Assembly: GCA_914767715.1 (NCBI GenBank)
Contig: OU612071.1
Span: forward strand, 19,836,948 to 19,900,947
Origin: Membranipora membranacea
Taxonomy: Eukaryota > Bryozoa > Gymnolaemata > Cheilostomatida > Membraniporidae
DNA: 64,000 bases
Direction of reading: 5' to 3'
The position numbers and the translations under genes were made by a program. The notes beneath the pieces are model-generated. The model was given only the letters and a program-made list of their open reading frames with translations. It was not told the origin of the DNA and ran no database searches. Shown here in pieces: positions 1-13,100 of the stretch; the first letter of the stretch is position 1, and every line of letters starts with the position of its first letter.

Positions 1-3000
1 TCTCTGAGTATGGCGGATTTAACAATGTAAGTTTACCACATGAAGGAATATATTTATGTGTATAATACATACATTTATTGTCAATCTTTCTTAAGTATTG
101 TACATTTTTTGTATGGAATGACAGAAAAAATTAGGGAAAGCGGAAAGACAGTGGAAAAAAATGTACAAGTGATAATGATTAACAAGACTGACAGTAGTCA
201 CAGTACATTCATAGAAGATGTTAACTAATTGTTAAGCGTATGGTAAACAGTTTCAAGTAGTAATTATTGTGTTGTATTTGGTTGTTGCAAAATTAATTGT
301 CTCTACATAAAGGTTTTAATTCTCTAAAATATAGTCTTCCGGAATGAAATTTGCAGTCATTGAATGTCAATTATGACATTCAAAAATACAAGTGATGTGA
401 CCAGCTGACGTCAGAGGTAATGGTTGCAAAGGAAGAATACTGTACATGGGCAACATCTTGATCCCTAACAAAGGGACCTAACAATGGGACCCAAAAATGG
501 GACCGTTTCATTCAAATGATCGCAATAATACTGTTGATGTTTCACTGAGAGATACTGAATCAACAAATGGGAAGTGAACAACCAGTACCCAATATATTAA
601 AGACACAAACAGAGTTACGTTGCAGGAATAACCTTGTCGAAGGTTATCATCATGACGCTACAAGTATTTGTAGTATCTAGATTAATACATAGTGCAATGT
701 ACACCAATAATAGTGCAATGTCATCCCTTTCATATTGATGATCAATCCTTGAACTGCCCTCCTTGATAATAATGTTTTTAACAAATTTACCTAATGCATA
801 ACAATATTTGTTTCGTGCATGGTCTTATGTGTTATTTATGACTTGACCAGCTATTAAAAAAATTGGTATATAAACACTTATGTAGGCAGCAGTGTAAGAG
901 CTGCCACTGGTTCACTGCATAGAAACCGTTTTAGTCTTTTAATGTTAACCAAATATCCATGACGAACAATCTCATTGCCTATATTTGTTAGGTTATTTTG
1001 AGGGGGTTGAAATGTCTGCAAATAATTGTTGCTTTGTTATATTATGCCTCACTTGTAGGTTTATGAAAGATAAAATGATACTGTGGTCGCTGCTTATATA
1101 AAAGTCAAGTTTACCTCTGAGCTGCACAGTGTGATATCTTAGTATCTACAATGAATAAGGAGATTAGCATATTTTTGCAAGGTTATCTTTCGACCTTAAC
1201 ATATACATATGGTGACTCAATTTAGATAACTTATGGTATAATTGTTAGTTTACAAATCATATGGAAAACTCTCTAGGCCCTTTAAGTTTCAATAAATGGT
1301 ATAAGCTTGGAAAAATCATGGCACAAAAAATTAATTTGGACCAAACTAGATCTTTGAGAGGGGAGGGGAGGGGGGGGGGGTTCATTTGCTTTTTGATGGA
1401 GGGTTCATGAGAGAGGCTAGTTTTTATCATCTATCATCGTTGTCAAATACTTTGGTTGATTTGTCTAGCCTTAGTTCTTTCAATTTCAATTTTCATCTTT
1501 ACAATGTTCTTCAAACTACTTCAATTTAATATATCGAAATGGAAAAATATCAATAATAAATCAAAAGGATATTTTACCATATTGAATATGTGAACATCTC
1601 AAAGTCTTTATCGAGTGGTTCATGTTTTTTTAATTACATTTTTCAGAACCTAAAAATTGCTCAAGAAGACAGTTGTAAGCGATGGCAACATTTTTGAGAT
1701 AATTATTATTAAGAGATTTGATTATATAAGAATCTTGTCTTAGTAAATGATGCAAAGAAACTTAAAATTGATCAATGATATAGTTAGGTGTCATGTGATT
1801 CAATATCTTGTAACAATAAATGGCCTTGAAATAGTAAGCATGCTTGGGCAATTAGAGAAGAAGTCTCTATGCTATGACAAGATCTTTAATTATATAGAAG
1901 ACTGTTTGATAAACCTAATAATAAATAGTAGAACCAGATAAAAGAGCTTATTAGATTTATGGTCTAGACAGACTGATTCATGTCACCATGTAATCTGATT
2001 GTAACCTATACAGCAGCATGGTGTAATGTTGTGCAATACCCACTTGTAGCAGTTGGGAAATGATCACCCTGTATATACCTGGTACATTGGCGTTCTCAAC
2101 TAAGGGGGAGGAGAACTGTAAAATAATAGTTGCGTCTTCAGTGGAGATTCCTTGCATTCATGAATGTTGTCACAGAGACTTCTTTCTGAGGTAAGCTAAG
2201 TTGGTTTCATTTTTATTTTATTTGATATCTGAGTACTTAGCAGAGGCATATTCATAGATAGGGTCACAGGGTGATGGCCCTATTTTTTTCAGTAGGTCAA
2301 TTTTGGAGAAAACAAAACCTTAAAATGATTTTAGATATTACATATATGCATTGCCACAATTCATTTTCATTTTTAAAAGGTGCTCAGTGTATGTTGTATG
2401 TTGTGTCTTCTGTATAACATAAAGTCAAGATATGAGCAGTAGTAGTGTAGTGTCGTCTTGCTGCTCTCGTAGATTTTTGTACCAATCTCAAATTTAAAAT
2501 GCATGCCAGATAAAGTTTACACCCACGCAAACAGCATCACGTATTTGATCTCTCCAATTAATATGTGAACATATATTACAGCTGCTTGTTAGTTTTCGTC
2601 CCGGAACATGCTGATATGCTTTAAACTCTCCTATTTTATTAAAATTGTTATGTTACGTAGTCTTTCTCCAAGGCCACAAAAGAAAAACAGGGCTGCCTTT
2701 GAGATATGGCTAAAGCAAAAAAGTTTACACAAACAACTTTAGCTTTTACATTACAAAACATGTAATTGTACCGGAAATACTACCGGCCAACTTATATCCA
2801 TATTATGTTCTAAGCACATACTTTGGACAATACTTATCTGTGTTTACACTGCAAAATAATCGGGTATAGACCATTCATTGCAATATGGGACAAAACTTTG
2901 TTTGTTTTATTTCATATGGTAAATTTTACCTCCAGATTCAGAGTGCACATCTAACTTTTAAAAAAAATCAGACTGATTCATTTGTCTTCTAGACTATAAT

Positions 3001-4101
3001 TTTTTCTACTAGTTAGTCCAATTCTCTATGTTCTTTATCTCCACTTCATTTGCATTGTTTTAATTGGTAGGTTGGGGATTTATTGTAGACTGGAAAAGCT
3101 CAACCCGATAATTAGCGCATTTTGCGTGCAAGAAAAATGGTTAGATTTGATTACGTGACTCTTTAAGATTAACTATTTCAACCTAACGAAACCTAACTGA
3201 ACTTCAAGCCACGTAAAACCCAACCCACCCACCTAGCCTAGCCTAACATAGTGGATGGTTTAGGTCAAGGACCTCAATCGATAAAAATCTGACTCCAGCA
3301 CTGAGGATGGTTGCAAAGCGAAATGCACACGAGATCACACTTTGTATATAAGTGGTACCGGGGGAAAATTACATTGCCTTGCTGCAAAAACTCTATTGTT
3401 GCCGGCTTTAAGCATCTGCAACCCAAAAAATTGACCTTAATTGAAAAAAGACTAAGTATCTGAACGATTGAATTTCTATAGCTACCCAACATTTTGCAAA
3501 AAAAAAGATATTTTCAGACACAAAAAAAATGAAAGAGATCACAAATAAATTTGTTGCCAAGAAGAAGATTGTCATTAAATGATCACACACATGTGTTTTC
3601 AGAACCATTTCATAATATGGCTATTGAATCATCGAATAAGATGAAAATTGGACATGTGTTTCAAGATAGGAAAATGCATTGATGCTCAGTGAGCTTTTCA
3701 TCTGTATACAATCAATTCAGCTGAGAGCCGTGTAGTATACAAAATACTAGACTTAAACTTGATTTCTAATTTTTATATTGGCTAAAAGACCAAAGAGTAT
3801 GATCTACCCTCATTGTGACTTAACAAATAACTTGTGAATTCCTGGTTTCGTTTTAATTAGAGGACAACACCTGATGGAACACAATTATCTTGGCAATAAA
3901 TATTTCTAGATTTCTAACATGGAACACAATGTTACTGTATTTCAGAGATAAATTAATTAGCTGAGTGTTTTCTTTATAATGGTCTATCTAGGGCATTCCA
4001 AATTACCTGGTGCAGGCAAACCTCTCAACCTGCTGCATAAAGACAGTGCTCATTCGGGTGAGGGTTAACAACAGTGCAGCTTTACTCAGCAATTTTATCT
4101 C
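1..4101. other. Gene-poor 5' flank
   Basis: I see no coding exon, RNA gene or clear transposon here. The open frames are short, lack recognisable motifs and have no consistent splice partners. There is a run of G ending at 1380 and a short run of variants of a GGGACC motif around 470-510. Promoter elements for the gene starting at 4102 presumably lie in the right part, but I cannot point to a specific site. Confidence 0.5.
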
Positions 4102-7100
4102 ATGAGAAATTCAATCTGTAGGTCATATGACGGTTACCTTGTTATTCTCATTGTGTCGTTGTGTTTGATAGGTTGGATGATGTCATCAGTCAGTATGGGG
4201 AGTTATATCTCCATAATCATAACAGTAAAACTGATATATGCTGTAAACTGTGATACTTATTTTGGAGGCCATGATCACAATGACTATGTTTCACTATACA
4301 AAGACCCTCTTAAAGAACTCCAAAAATGTAAGTTTACATGTACACTAGTTACAATCTTTCAAGTATATGAGGAATTTGCAATCAGATGATAATAAAATTT
4401 GTTTGGCGACAGCCTAGCGATAAGCTACCAGGTGTAGCACTTCATGAGTATCAGTAGGATAAATCTACGGCTGCCCCTCGGGGAAATATATGCCCACTGA
4501 ATTCTGTATAACTCAAAGATGAGAAAATGGGACTTCAATCATAGTATTGTCCCCTGATAGGGAAATTATTTGCAGAAACAGATCGTCAAAATGTGAACTG
4601 AATCTTTAAGTGATGACGTCATTTATTTCTAACTTGTTATCCCCATTTCATCTATTTCATTGCCTTCATACCCTGATTTTGACAATCAGCTAGAGCAATT
4701 GATTTGCCCATAATGTTAAAATACTGATGCTATCGCTTCTACAAGTCATCTCTGATCTATACAGAATTCGACAACCACACATTTGCCTGAGTGACAGCAG
4801 TAGATGAGTGTTCTACTCTAATATTGGCATTACCTATAAAGTAAAGCCCTCATCTTTATCAAAATTACACAACATTATAAAATGAAACTTTCTTGAGCTC
4901 CCTTATTCTATTTCTTCCGTTCTTGATAAACTTTTTACAATCTTCCAATTTTCTTCTCACAATGTTCATTTCCAAGAATTATTTTTTGAATCATTTGCAG
5001 TCTTCGAGAAAATGACGCATATTGAGCATGAGAACATAGACATAGACTTTATTAAGAAGCTAGCCCTAGATCTGATCGATCCTGAACAGGTGTTACTGAG
5101 CGCTGTATCAACCACCAACATCTCACATGATTGCATCGAGTCTATAAAGTTCATTACTTCAGTTCACCAAGCGGATATACGAAAGCTCCAATGTAAGTGT
5201 GCGAGCACTATATCTTTAAATCGTAAAATGTTCAATATTTTTTAATGCCCATTCTATGAGCCTGCACCAAATGTTGGGTCACATAATAAGCTGATCAGCA
5301 ATGCTATACAGTACTGTAGTTTTCAATCTCAGTAAATAAAAGTGGACAGTGCCTCGTAACACAAGTTCATTAATTCTCCTGGAGGGTGTTCCCAAAACAG
5401 CTGATTTCCTTGGCATGTTCATCAGACTGCCTTCATTAGCTAACTGTCAGTGTCAGATTGCTGTAGATTACACTTAGAAAGTTCAGCATATAATCACACC
5501 TCTACAAGTGACAGCACTTACCCGCCTAATTTAATTGTCTATACTGCCTTTCTGCGCCTGTCCTTACCCGAGCTGATCGTTTCGCCTAACTGTCAATATC
5601 TCCTCATATTTGATACACCCATAGAAATAATAATACTATTAAGTCTATGGTTATACCTGTCCACCATCAATTATCCACCTCCCATCCCCAAACAAAAAGG
5701 TTCTGCAGGATGAACACAGTCTCCTCACGTAGCTAAACAAATCTTATTAACTCATATTTCCTATGTCGCCTGCCCAAACAAGTCAGGCAACTACAGGCAG
5801 TTGGAGATACAAGCAGCATTTACAAACCTCTGCTATGTATTCTTGTGTGCATAACTTGTAATTTCAAAATTATACAAATATATTCCATAGCATTGAGTAC
5901 GTTGACAATGTTGACAATAGTAAGTTTTAAATGCTATGGCCTATCTTTTCAGATTTTGACTCTTTTGGAAGGCCCGGTAGTGGGATCCTTCAGGGTCGCA
6001 CTCACTTTCTCGGCATGTTTGATGAATGTATCAATATCAACATCCCTATCAGTGCTGTCAAGGATACAAAGATGGCGGAAGATTTCAAAACAAAATATTG
6101 TTATGCTTCAATACAGGCCGACGGATGGATGGGGTTTGCGGTAAGTATTTTCTACGTGGTATACTTAATGAAACTCTATGTGGTGTAGTAGGCCTATTTA
6201 TATATTAAAAAGACTTGGAGGATGGGGCCTCGACCCAGAACTTACAGGTCTACTAGTCCTAGAACCTAGGCTTGCCCAACATTTATTCTACGGTCCTATA
6301 TTTGCAATCACTATAATTATTGCTCACTGATATGTTAGGATATCTAATTTTCATGTTGTTTAGGATATGTAGAATGTTTCCATGAATATTTGACTAGTTG
6401 TTTTGGTGGTATATATTACATGTATATTTATCACTTTCAGGTGAATGTTGGAGTCTGTTCTCCCTCGCAGTGTACTAATAATGATCTGCACAATATTCTC
6501 AGCACAATAATACCAAAGAAAGACAGTTTTGAAGTGATCTGTCAAGATCAGAGTAGAGAATTACCTGCAGGGAGTATTGCAGCTCTGTAAGTTTCTCAAT
6601 TCTGTTGAGTTTCATAGCTCTGTATGTGTTTAAATTCTTTCAACAACATCGTCCATCTTTAAGTTCCTAAATTCTATAATGTGATCAGAGATAACTTTCC
6701 TGAATCAGACACTTTAGATAGATTTTAAAAGTTTCTTCTAATCATACCTCACCACAGATATAATAATTATGGTTGAACTAAATTTTAAGGGTGAAATTTG
6801 CATTCCCTTTGTTTGGATCGGCTAAAATGCTGCAAGTGAGGTGGCTGTCTGATAGATGATATAATGGTTGTGTGGGCTAAGGCTATCATACAGTGCACCT
6901 TTCAGCTGCTCATTGTAAAAGCTCATTCAGAAACCTGGGAGATACCCTTATACTTGTAAAAAACCCGATTAAAGATTTATAATTTATCTTGAATAAGGCA
7001 TTCAAAAGTGTGAGGATCAGCGTTCTACAAAAAAACATTCATATTAGTTTCTTAGCTAGACCAGTTAAATTATGTTATGATGAAAAAACGTAGTTGAAAC

Positions 7101-10100
7101 ATTAAATTAACTCTTGAGCCAACTTTTTTTTTCAAATCTACTTACATTAACATTACAATTCTGACATTGAACTGTGTGGCGATAGCATTTTCTTTTGTTA
7201 ACCGAATAGTTTGTAGTTCTGATGACATACTCAACGTCGCTGTGTTGCAACTAACCTGATTGGCTGTTTGATCGGCCCTCAATCCTACCAGCCAATCAGA
7301 GCCAACCAAATTTTGGTACGCATGGGCTAGTTCATCTCCCTATATTATGACTTTACATTTGGCATACATTTAATACAGCATTTGACTTGAGAGTTGTCGA
7401 CTTTGCACTAAAATCTTATCGAGAGCTGCAGTAAAACAACGGATGATCAGGTTAACCTGCTTTACATGCATGTCCTAGTTGAGAATAAATTAACAGCCAT
7501 AATTAATTTTCAGATGTATTGTTCTAATGACGATTCTTCTCTGCTTGGCTGCCACATTCTACGAGTGTGTCTTACTAATGAGAAAATCATGGACATATCA
7601 GGGATTCCAAGTTACAGAGGCCGAGACAACTCCGTTATTAAATGGTGCTGGAAAATCAACTGAGGAAACACATACTCAAGGACATCCACAGACAAGTGAG
7701 ACCTAAATATATGTCGAAATAATTTAATTAATTGCTTTAAAAAATTATGGCGAGAAAGTGCTTGCCAAATATTCCCACGAATGTTTTGCTAAAATCAACC
7801 ATATTGCACCTTTGTTTTCCGTCTTTTGCAATGATTATCTTTTTTCAAAGGGCCCTAAGTGACTCAAATCCTATGGAAATACTCCTGAATCTGGCTGCTC
7901 ATTATCCCAATAAAAATGTGAATTTTCAAAAAAGATATAACACTGCAAGCGAGTGCATTGCATTCAAAGTATGTTGAACAACCAGTTGAGGTGAAGGGGT
8001 CAAGGTAAGGTCAAGGTAAGGGGTCAATTTTTACTGAGTAACAAAAACACCCCTCACAACATTTATTCATTCTGCGTTATCCTCATTTATCAATCAGACG
8101 TATATCGACTTTCAAAATCCATGCCTTTTTTTTAAACCCGATGTCTGCCAAGTTATTTTAGTTGCCTCTGTTGGTCATAGCTACCCCATATTAACTCATA
8201 GTACTGATATAAATTTAAAACACCTGTACAGATCATTTACTAACTTATTCAGATATTTGTATTTAACAGGTAGACTTATCCATGTGTTTGAGTCCTTCTC
8301 TCTCTACTCTAACTAAATAAGTGATGATTATAATTTGGCTGCTTCTAATTGGATAACTCTCACCACAACAATTGGCATAGGTTTATAATCAGCCAATACA
8401 ATCTGTAATTTGAGCAATGCCTGTAACATAGTACCGCTTTTGATTGAATTTATAATATACTTGATATTTGGCAGGTAAATTAATCCGTGTGTTTGAGTCT
8501 TTCTCTCTCTACTCTAACTCTGCCACATTATTGAGCACTGCACAGCCAGCTGGTACTATAAGGTGCATACATGGTATCAGATTTCTCTCGATCACCTGGG
8601 TGGTCATGGGCCATACTTTAACCATGTACTCAAACCTACTAATAGGTGAGTACTATCCATAGACTATGGTATTATCCCTATGACTATGGCTTAGGAAATG
8701 GTATAATGTCTATGGTATAATACCTGTGTTCTAAACCAATCTGATATGGCTTACCTTGATGGTGATTGTCTACTATTGGACCCTAACTGAGACTACAGAA
8801 GCCTACAGGAAGTGACATTATTTGGAGCAAAATTACAGTTATACAGATGTATTCACCTCAAGAAGAATTGTTTTGCGGAAAAGTGATTTTTATCAGTAGC
8901 ACATCATTTGCTGGTCGGACAAGGTGCAAAGACAGCGTTTGCCGCTGATTCACTTGACTTACTATAGAAATATTGTCCAAATCAATGGAGCTTATATACC
9001 CATGGGTCGTTTATCAAATGACTATGTGTTCCGATTGCGCTATTAACCTCTACTTTGCCTCAACATTCTCTGGATAATATTTGAAAAAAATGAGTCTTGC
9101 AAACTGTTTGTCTCCAGTCTGGTGTTGCTGCAAAGTGTGATGATATATTATTAGCTGTGCTAAAAATAAGTTGGAACCAGGGGCGTATATTCTAAAAAAT
9201 TTCACTCACTGACTTTTTAGAGATGAGCATAATGATCGGGCGCAGCCCAATCCACACACCGTAGGCGTGGCGGGGAGGGTGTGGGAGGGGCGCTTAAGCG
9301 CCCTCCAACCACGGAAATGTTTGCATATCGGTAGCAAAATAGTGCAAGCAGAGAGGTATTTCAATAGCTCACTGAGCTGTTGGGTACTTTCAGAAAACAA
9401 CTCAATAGCAGTAGAAGATTACGGTAAAAATGCTCCAGTTATAAAGCACCCATTTGAAAAAAAATGATCTTGATGGGATTCGAACCCACAACAATCTTAT
9501 TAACAATGATTAAAAGGCAGACACTCTACACACTGAGCTATTCAGCCATTCATCGAATACCGTGGGCCGTGATTGCTAATATACGCCACTGGTTGGAACT
9601 GGTGGGCCCTGAGTACCTACCAAAAAAAATAGAGAGGGAGCTCTTGGAGCACAGTTCCCACTGGATTCTGTGCAAAAAAACTGTGCTATAATGTCTCTTC
9701 TTTACCAGATATCGATCATATCATCAAGCATACTATTAGAGATCTATATTTCTGCATAAATGTTAGGCTCAACATACATATATTTGTATTATTTGATATA
9801 GATATTGAAAAATATTTCCCTATGGGCTGCCATAATGTTCAGGTGTTGGATCTAATTTCAGTACAGTTGCCTGTAAACCCATTCCTTGCATCGAAGCTGC
9901 GTGTGATCCATGCTTGATGTTTATTCTTTTGTAGACAATCCGGCGTTTGCTGTGAACACTTTATTGGTTGAGGTTGCCTCAATGGTCTTTCTCAATGCAA
10001 TAGTTAGTGTGGATACTTTCTTTGTGGTTAGCGCACTGCTGTTTTCATATCTCACCCTAAAGTACTTTAGGAGACACCAGCCAAACGTCAAACAGTTCCT

Positions 10101-13100
10101 AAAGTTAATACCTGGATTCTATTCTCACAGATATATCAGGTTAGTACTGGCCCAATTAACTGGAACTATATACAGTTCTCATGTAAGGACCACAAAAGCT
10201 TTCATCTAGTGAGGGATTGATCTTTACCTGGGAGGTTACATTCCCCCTTCAAATGATTGCTCTCATCCCTTGAGTGATTACTCGCCCCCTTTTTAAGTTC
10301 ATTGCCAAGAAGCTAATAGCTAAGAGCCTAATGGTTGTTTGAAGTGGCAGATTTTCCCTTGGGCACCCAGGTTGCGCGCCACCCCTTCACTTGAGCCCTG
10401 GGTACTGCTCATGTACTTTGATCAAGGAGTTAAAGACTTGCTTTAACTCCTTGCTTTGATCAACATTTTATTCGTTGCTACACTGTTACTCAGGAAGTAG
10501 AACTAGAAACTTAGCAGATTGAGTGGCAGCAAGGAAAACACATGATGTGATTGGTCAATTTCAGATATATTTAATTGTCATTGGCTGTTTGGCAAGATGT
10601 CATGACAGATTTGTTTTCTGTGAAAACCACAGGATAATTCATCTTTCTTTAAATTCTATAAATAAATTCCTCTCATGATGTCAGATTTTTACTGTCCATC
10701 ACTCCTGTCAAAGAGCAGTGGGTGATTGAGTAGGCTTCACTCACTCAATTGTCAGACAGACTGGTCCTCAGTCCATTCAGGGCCAGACAGAGTGTCTGTG
10801 ACTGAGTGTCAGCTTAATGAGTGAGCCTCAATCAATTCAGTGGCTGATTGAGTGCGACTGACTCCATCCAGTAGCTGATCGAGTGGGACTGAATCCATCA
10901 AGTTTCATTCTTCCTTAACTTTCTTCCAACCTCCTCTCTGCATAGTAGCTCGGACTACAACCATTTTTACGGATTTTATTTATAAATCTCAAATCTCCAT
11001 CAGCTCCTGTTAAGTCATGTTTTATGATACAAAGGGATTTTATTCCTGGATTTTCTCATCTGCTTTATAACTTGACCGAAGAAATAAAGCATGTCATATA
11101 CGCTAATGACTAATGACTGATGGTTTTTTGAAGTCACCTATTTCAAACTTTTGTTTATTTACATTTCGAACCTTTTTTCATTTGCTTGTGGTCACCACTA
11201 GCCAATGCATTGGCACTGTTTGGCTGGTGGTTGAGAAAGAGCCAATGCCGGTCCGATGGCACTTTCCTGAAAGTACCTTTGTAAATTATAGTGAGTGTTA
11301 AATGATTCAGTTTCACTTTCATTATATCTCAATAGGTGCTCCCTGTGACCTGGCATTGGCTGTTTTTCCCACCCAACAGCCAATCATATCAGAGCCAACA
11401 CACTAGCTAGGTTAACACTAAATCACTGACCTTCATATTTTACAGGCTGACGCCGGTGTGTGCTTATGTGATACTGTTTGTCAGCTGTCTAGGCTGGTAT
11501 ACTCTTGATGGCCCTATGTGGATGAACAATGAGTACAGATCTGCCGACCCTCACTGTGTGAAGAACTGGTGGTGGAACTTCATATACGCCAATAACATTC
11601 TGGGTCAGAAACAATCTGTAAGTTGAGCTAGCCTGTATTGGTGGAAGTTTTATGTTGCTCAATTTAATGCATAGAAAGCTTGATTAATTCACTTTCATTA
11701 CAAACATTTTCATAAAGTGGAGAAAGTAGAACAACTTTTACATCATGCTGCTCCTGGAAAATGAAAGTTTTCAGCCAGCGGGGGAATTTGTCTTCAGCTG
11801 CTTGAGAACATACTGCCATGAGCCACTAATGTTGAACTTTCATTCTTTAATAAACATTTTATACTGTTAAACACAATATTATAATTTCGGTTGCAATCTC
11901 ATCAGAGTTGAGGATTTATCTCCACATAAAATATTACCATTATACCATTTAGCATATAAACCCTTTAAAAGGTTTTCACAGATCTTAGTCTAAGAACAGT
12001 ATCTCAACTGGATAAAAGGCCAGCATACATCTCTGTTCGTCTAACCACAGAATATTCGTACTCACACAATTGTTTGTTTTACAGTGTATTCAGTATACCT
12101 GGTACCTGGCCTGTGACTTCCAGTTCTTCCTTCTCGCTCCGTTTTTGGTGTATCTATTCTACAAGTAAGAACCATTTTGTGTCTCAAACTACTTTTTGCA
12201 TTGTCATTAATTGCCAAAGTACATCCCCTAACAGGCTCGCATTGCCTCCCCTTGAAAGCTAAATACAGTGGACAGAAAATGCTATAATTAAACCGTGGTG
12301 CGGCCTCACCATGTTCTCATCTTCTGCTTTGCATATTCTTCATAATTTCTGCATTGTCCTAGTTGCAAAATGATGTATGGATTCATAATATATAATGATT
12401 GCCTTGAACTTATAACAAGTGTCTAGCCTAGCCTATGTGTTGACATTGATCCGGTTGGCTGCTGAAAATAAAAGTGAGCAATTGCCAGCTCTCTGAAAGT
12501 ACTTGGTATATAGTAAAAGTGAGACTGGATTATAACTTCCATTCATAGTAGGTGGATGATCCAAAAACGTCATTTGAGCACTACTAGAGCATACTCAATT
12601 ATTTGACAAGACAAATTGACCAATCAACTTGCATGTTTTTATGCAGTCGTGACAAAAGCATTTTAATGTTAACCCAAAGAGCAAACAGTTTTTGATTAAA
12701 TGAAAACTAGCGCATCACGACACAGAATTGCGTTTTCACTTTTTATTTGACAATTGTTAAAGCAAGCGTTTGAATCCTTGGTGTCTCTTAATGTTCATAT
12801 ATCGCTTCAGAGATCTCCATGACTCTGAGTAAAGGGTGTGAATTTTATTAATTTGTACCGCTAGTTTTTCATTGATTTTTGCTTACAGATCTTGGTTGTG
12901 GGGCTCAGTAGTGATTGTACTCACTGTTATGATGAGCTGCCTATCTGCTACAGTTGTAGCCTATCAACAGAGATCCGTATTGCCTGCTGATCCCGCTGCG
13001 GTCAAATACAACTTGTGAGTTTTCTCCTCCCCAACCTACCATACATCTTTCAACAAAATTCACTTAAGCTGCGTTTACATTGTCAACTAATCTGCCTATT

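Noticed and set aside
5450-5713. 87-codon open frame in intron 2 of the NRF-like gene
   Set aside because: No family motif, lies wholly inside an intron of a well-closed gene model, and has no matching splice sites.
9206-9467. Open frames on both strands inside the hAT-like element
   Set aside because: Too short for a transposase and lacking any hAT motif; they arise from the GC-rich interior.
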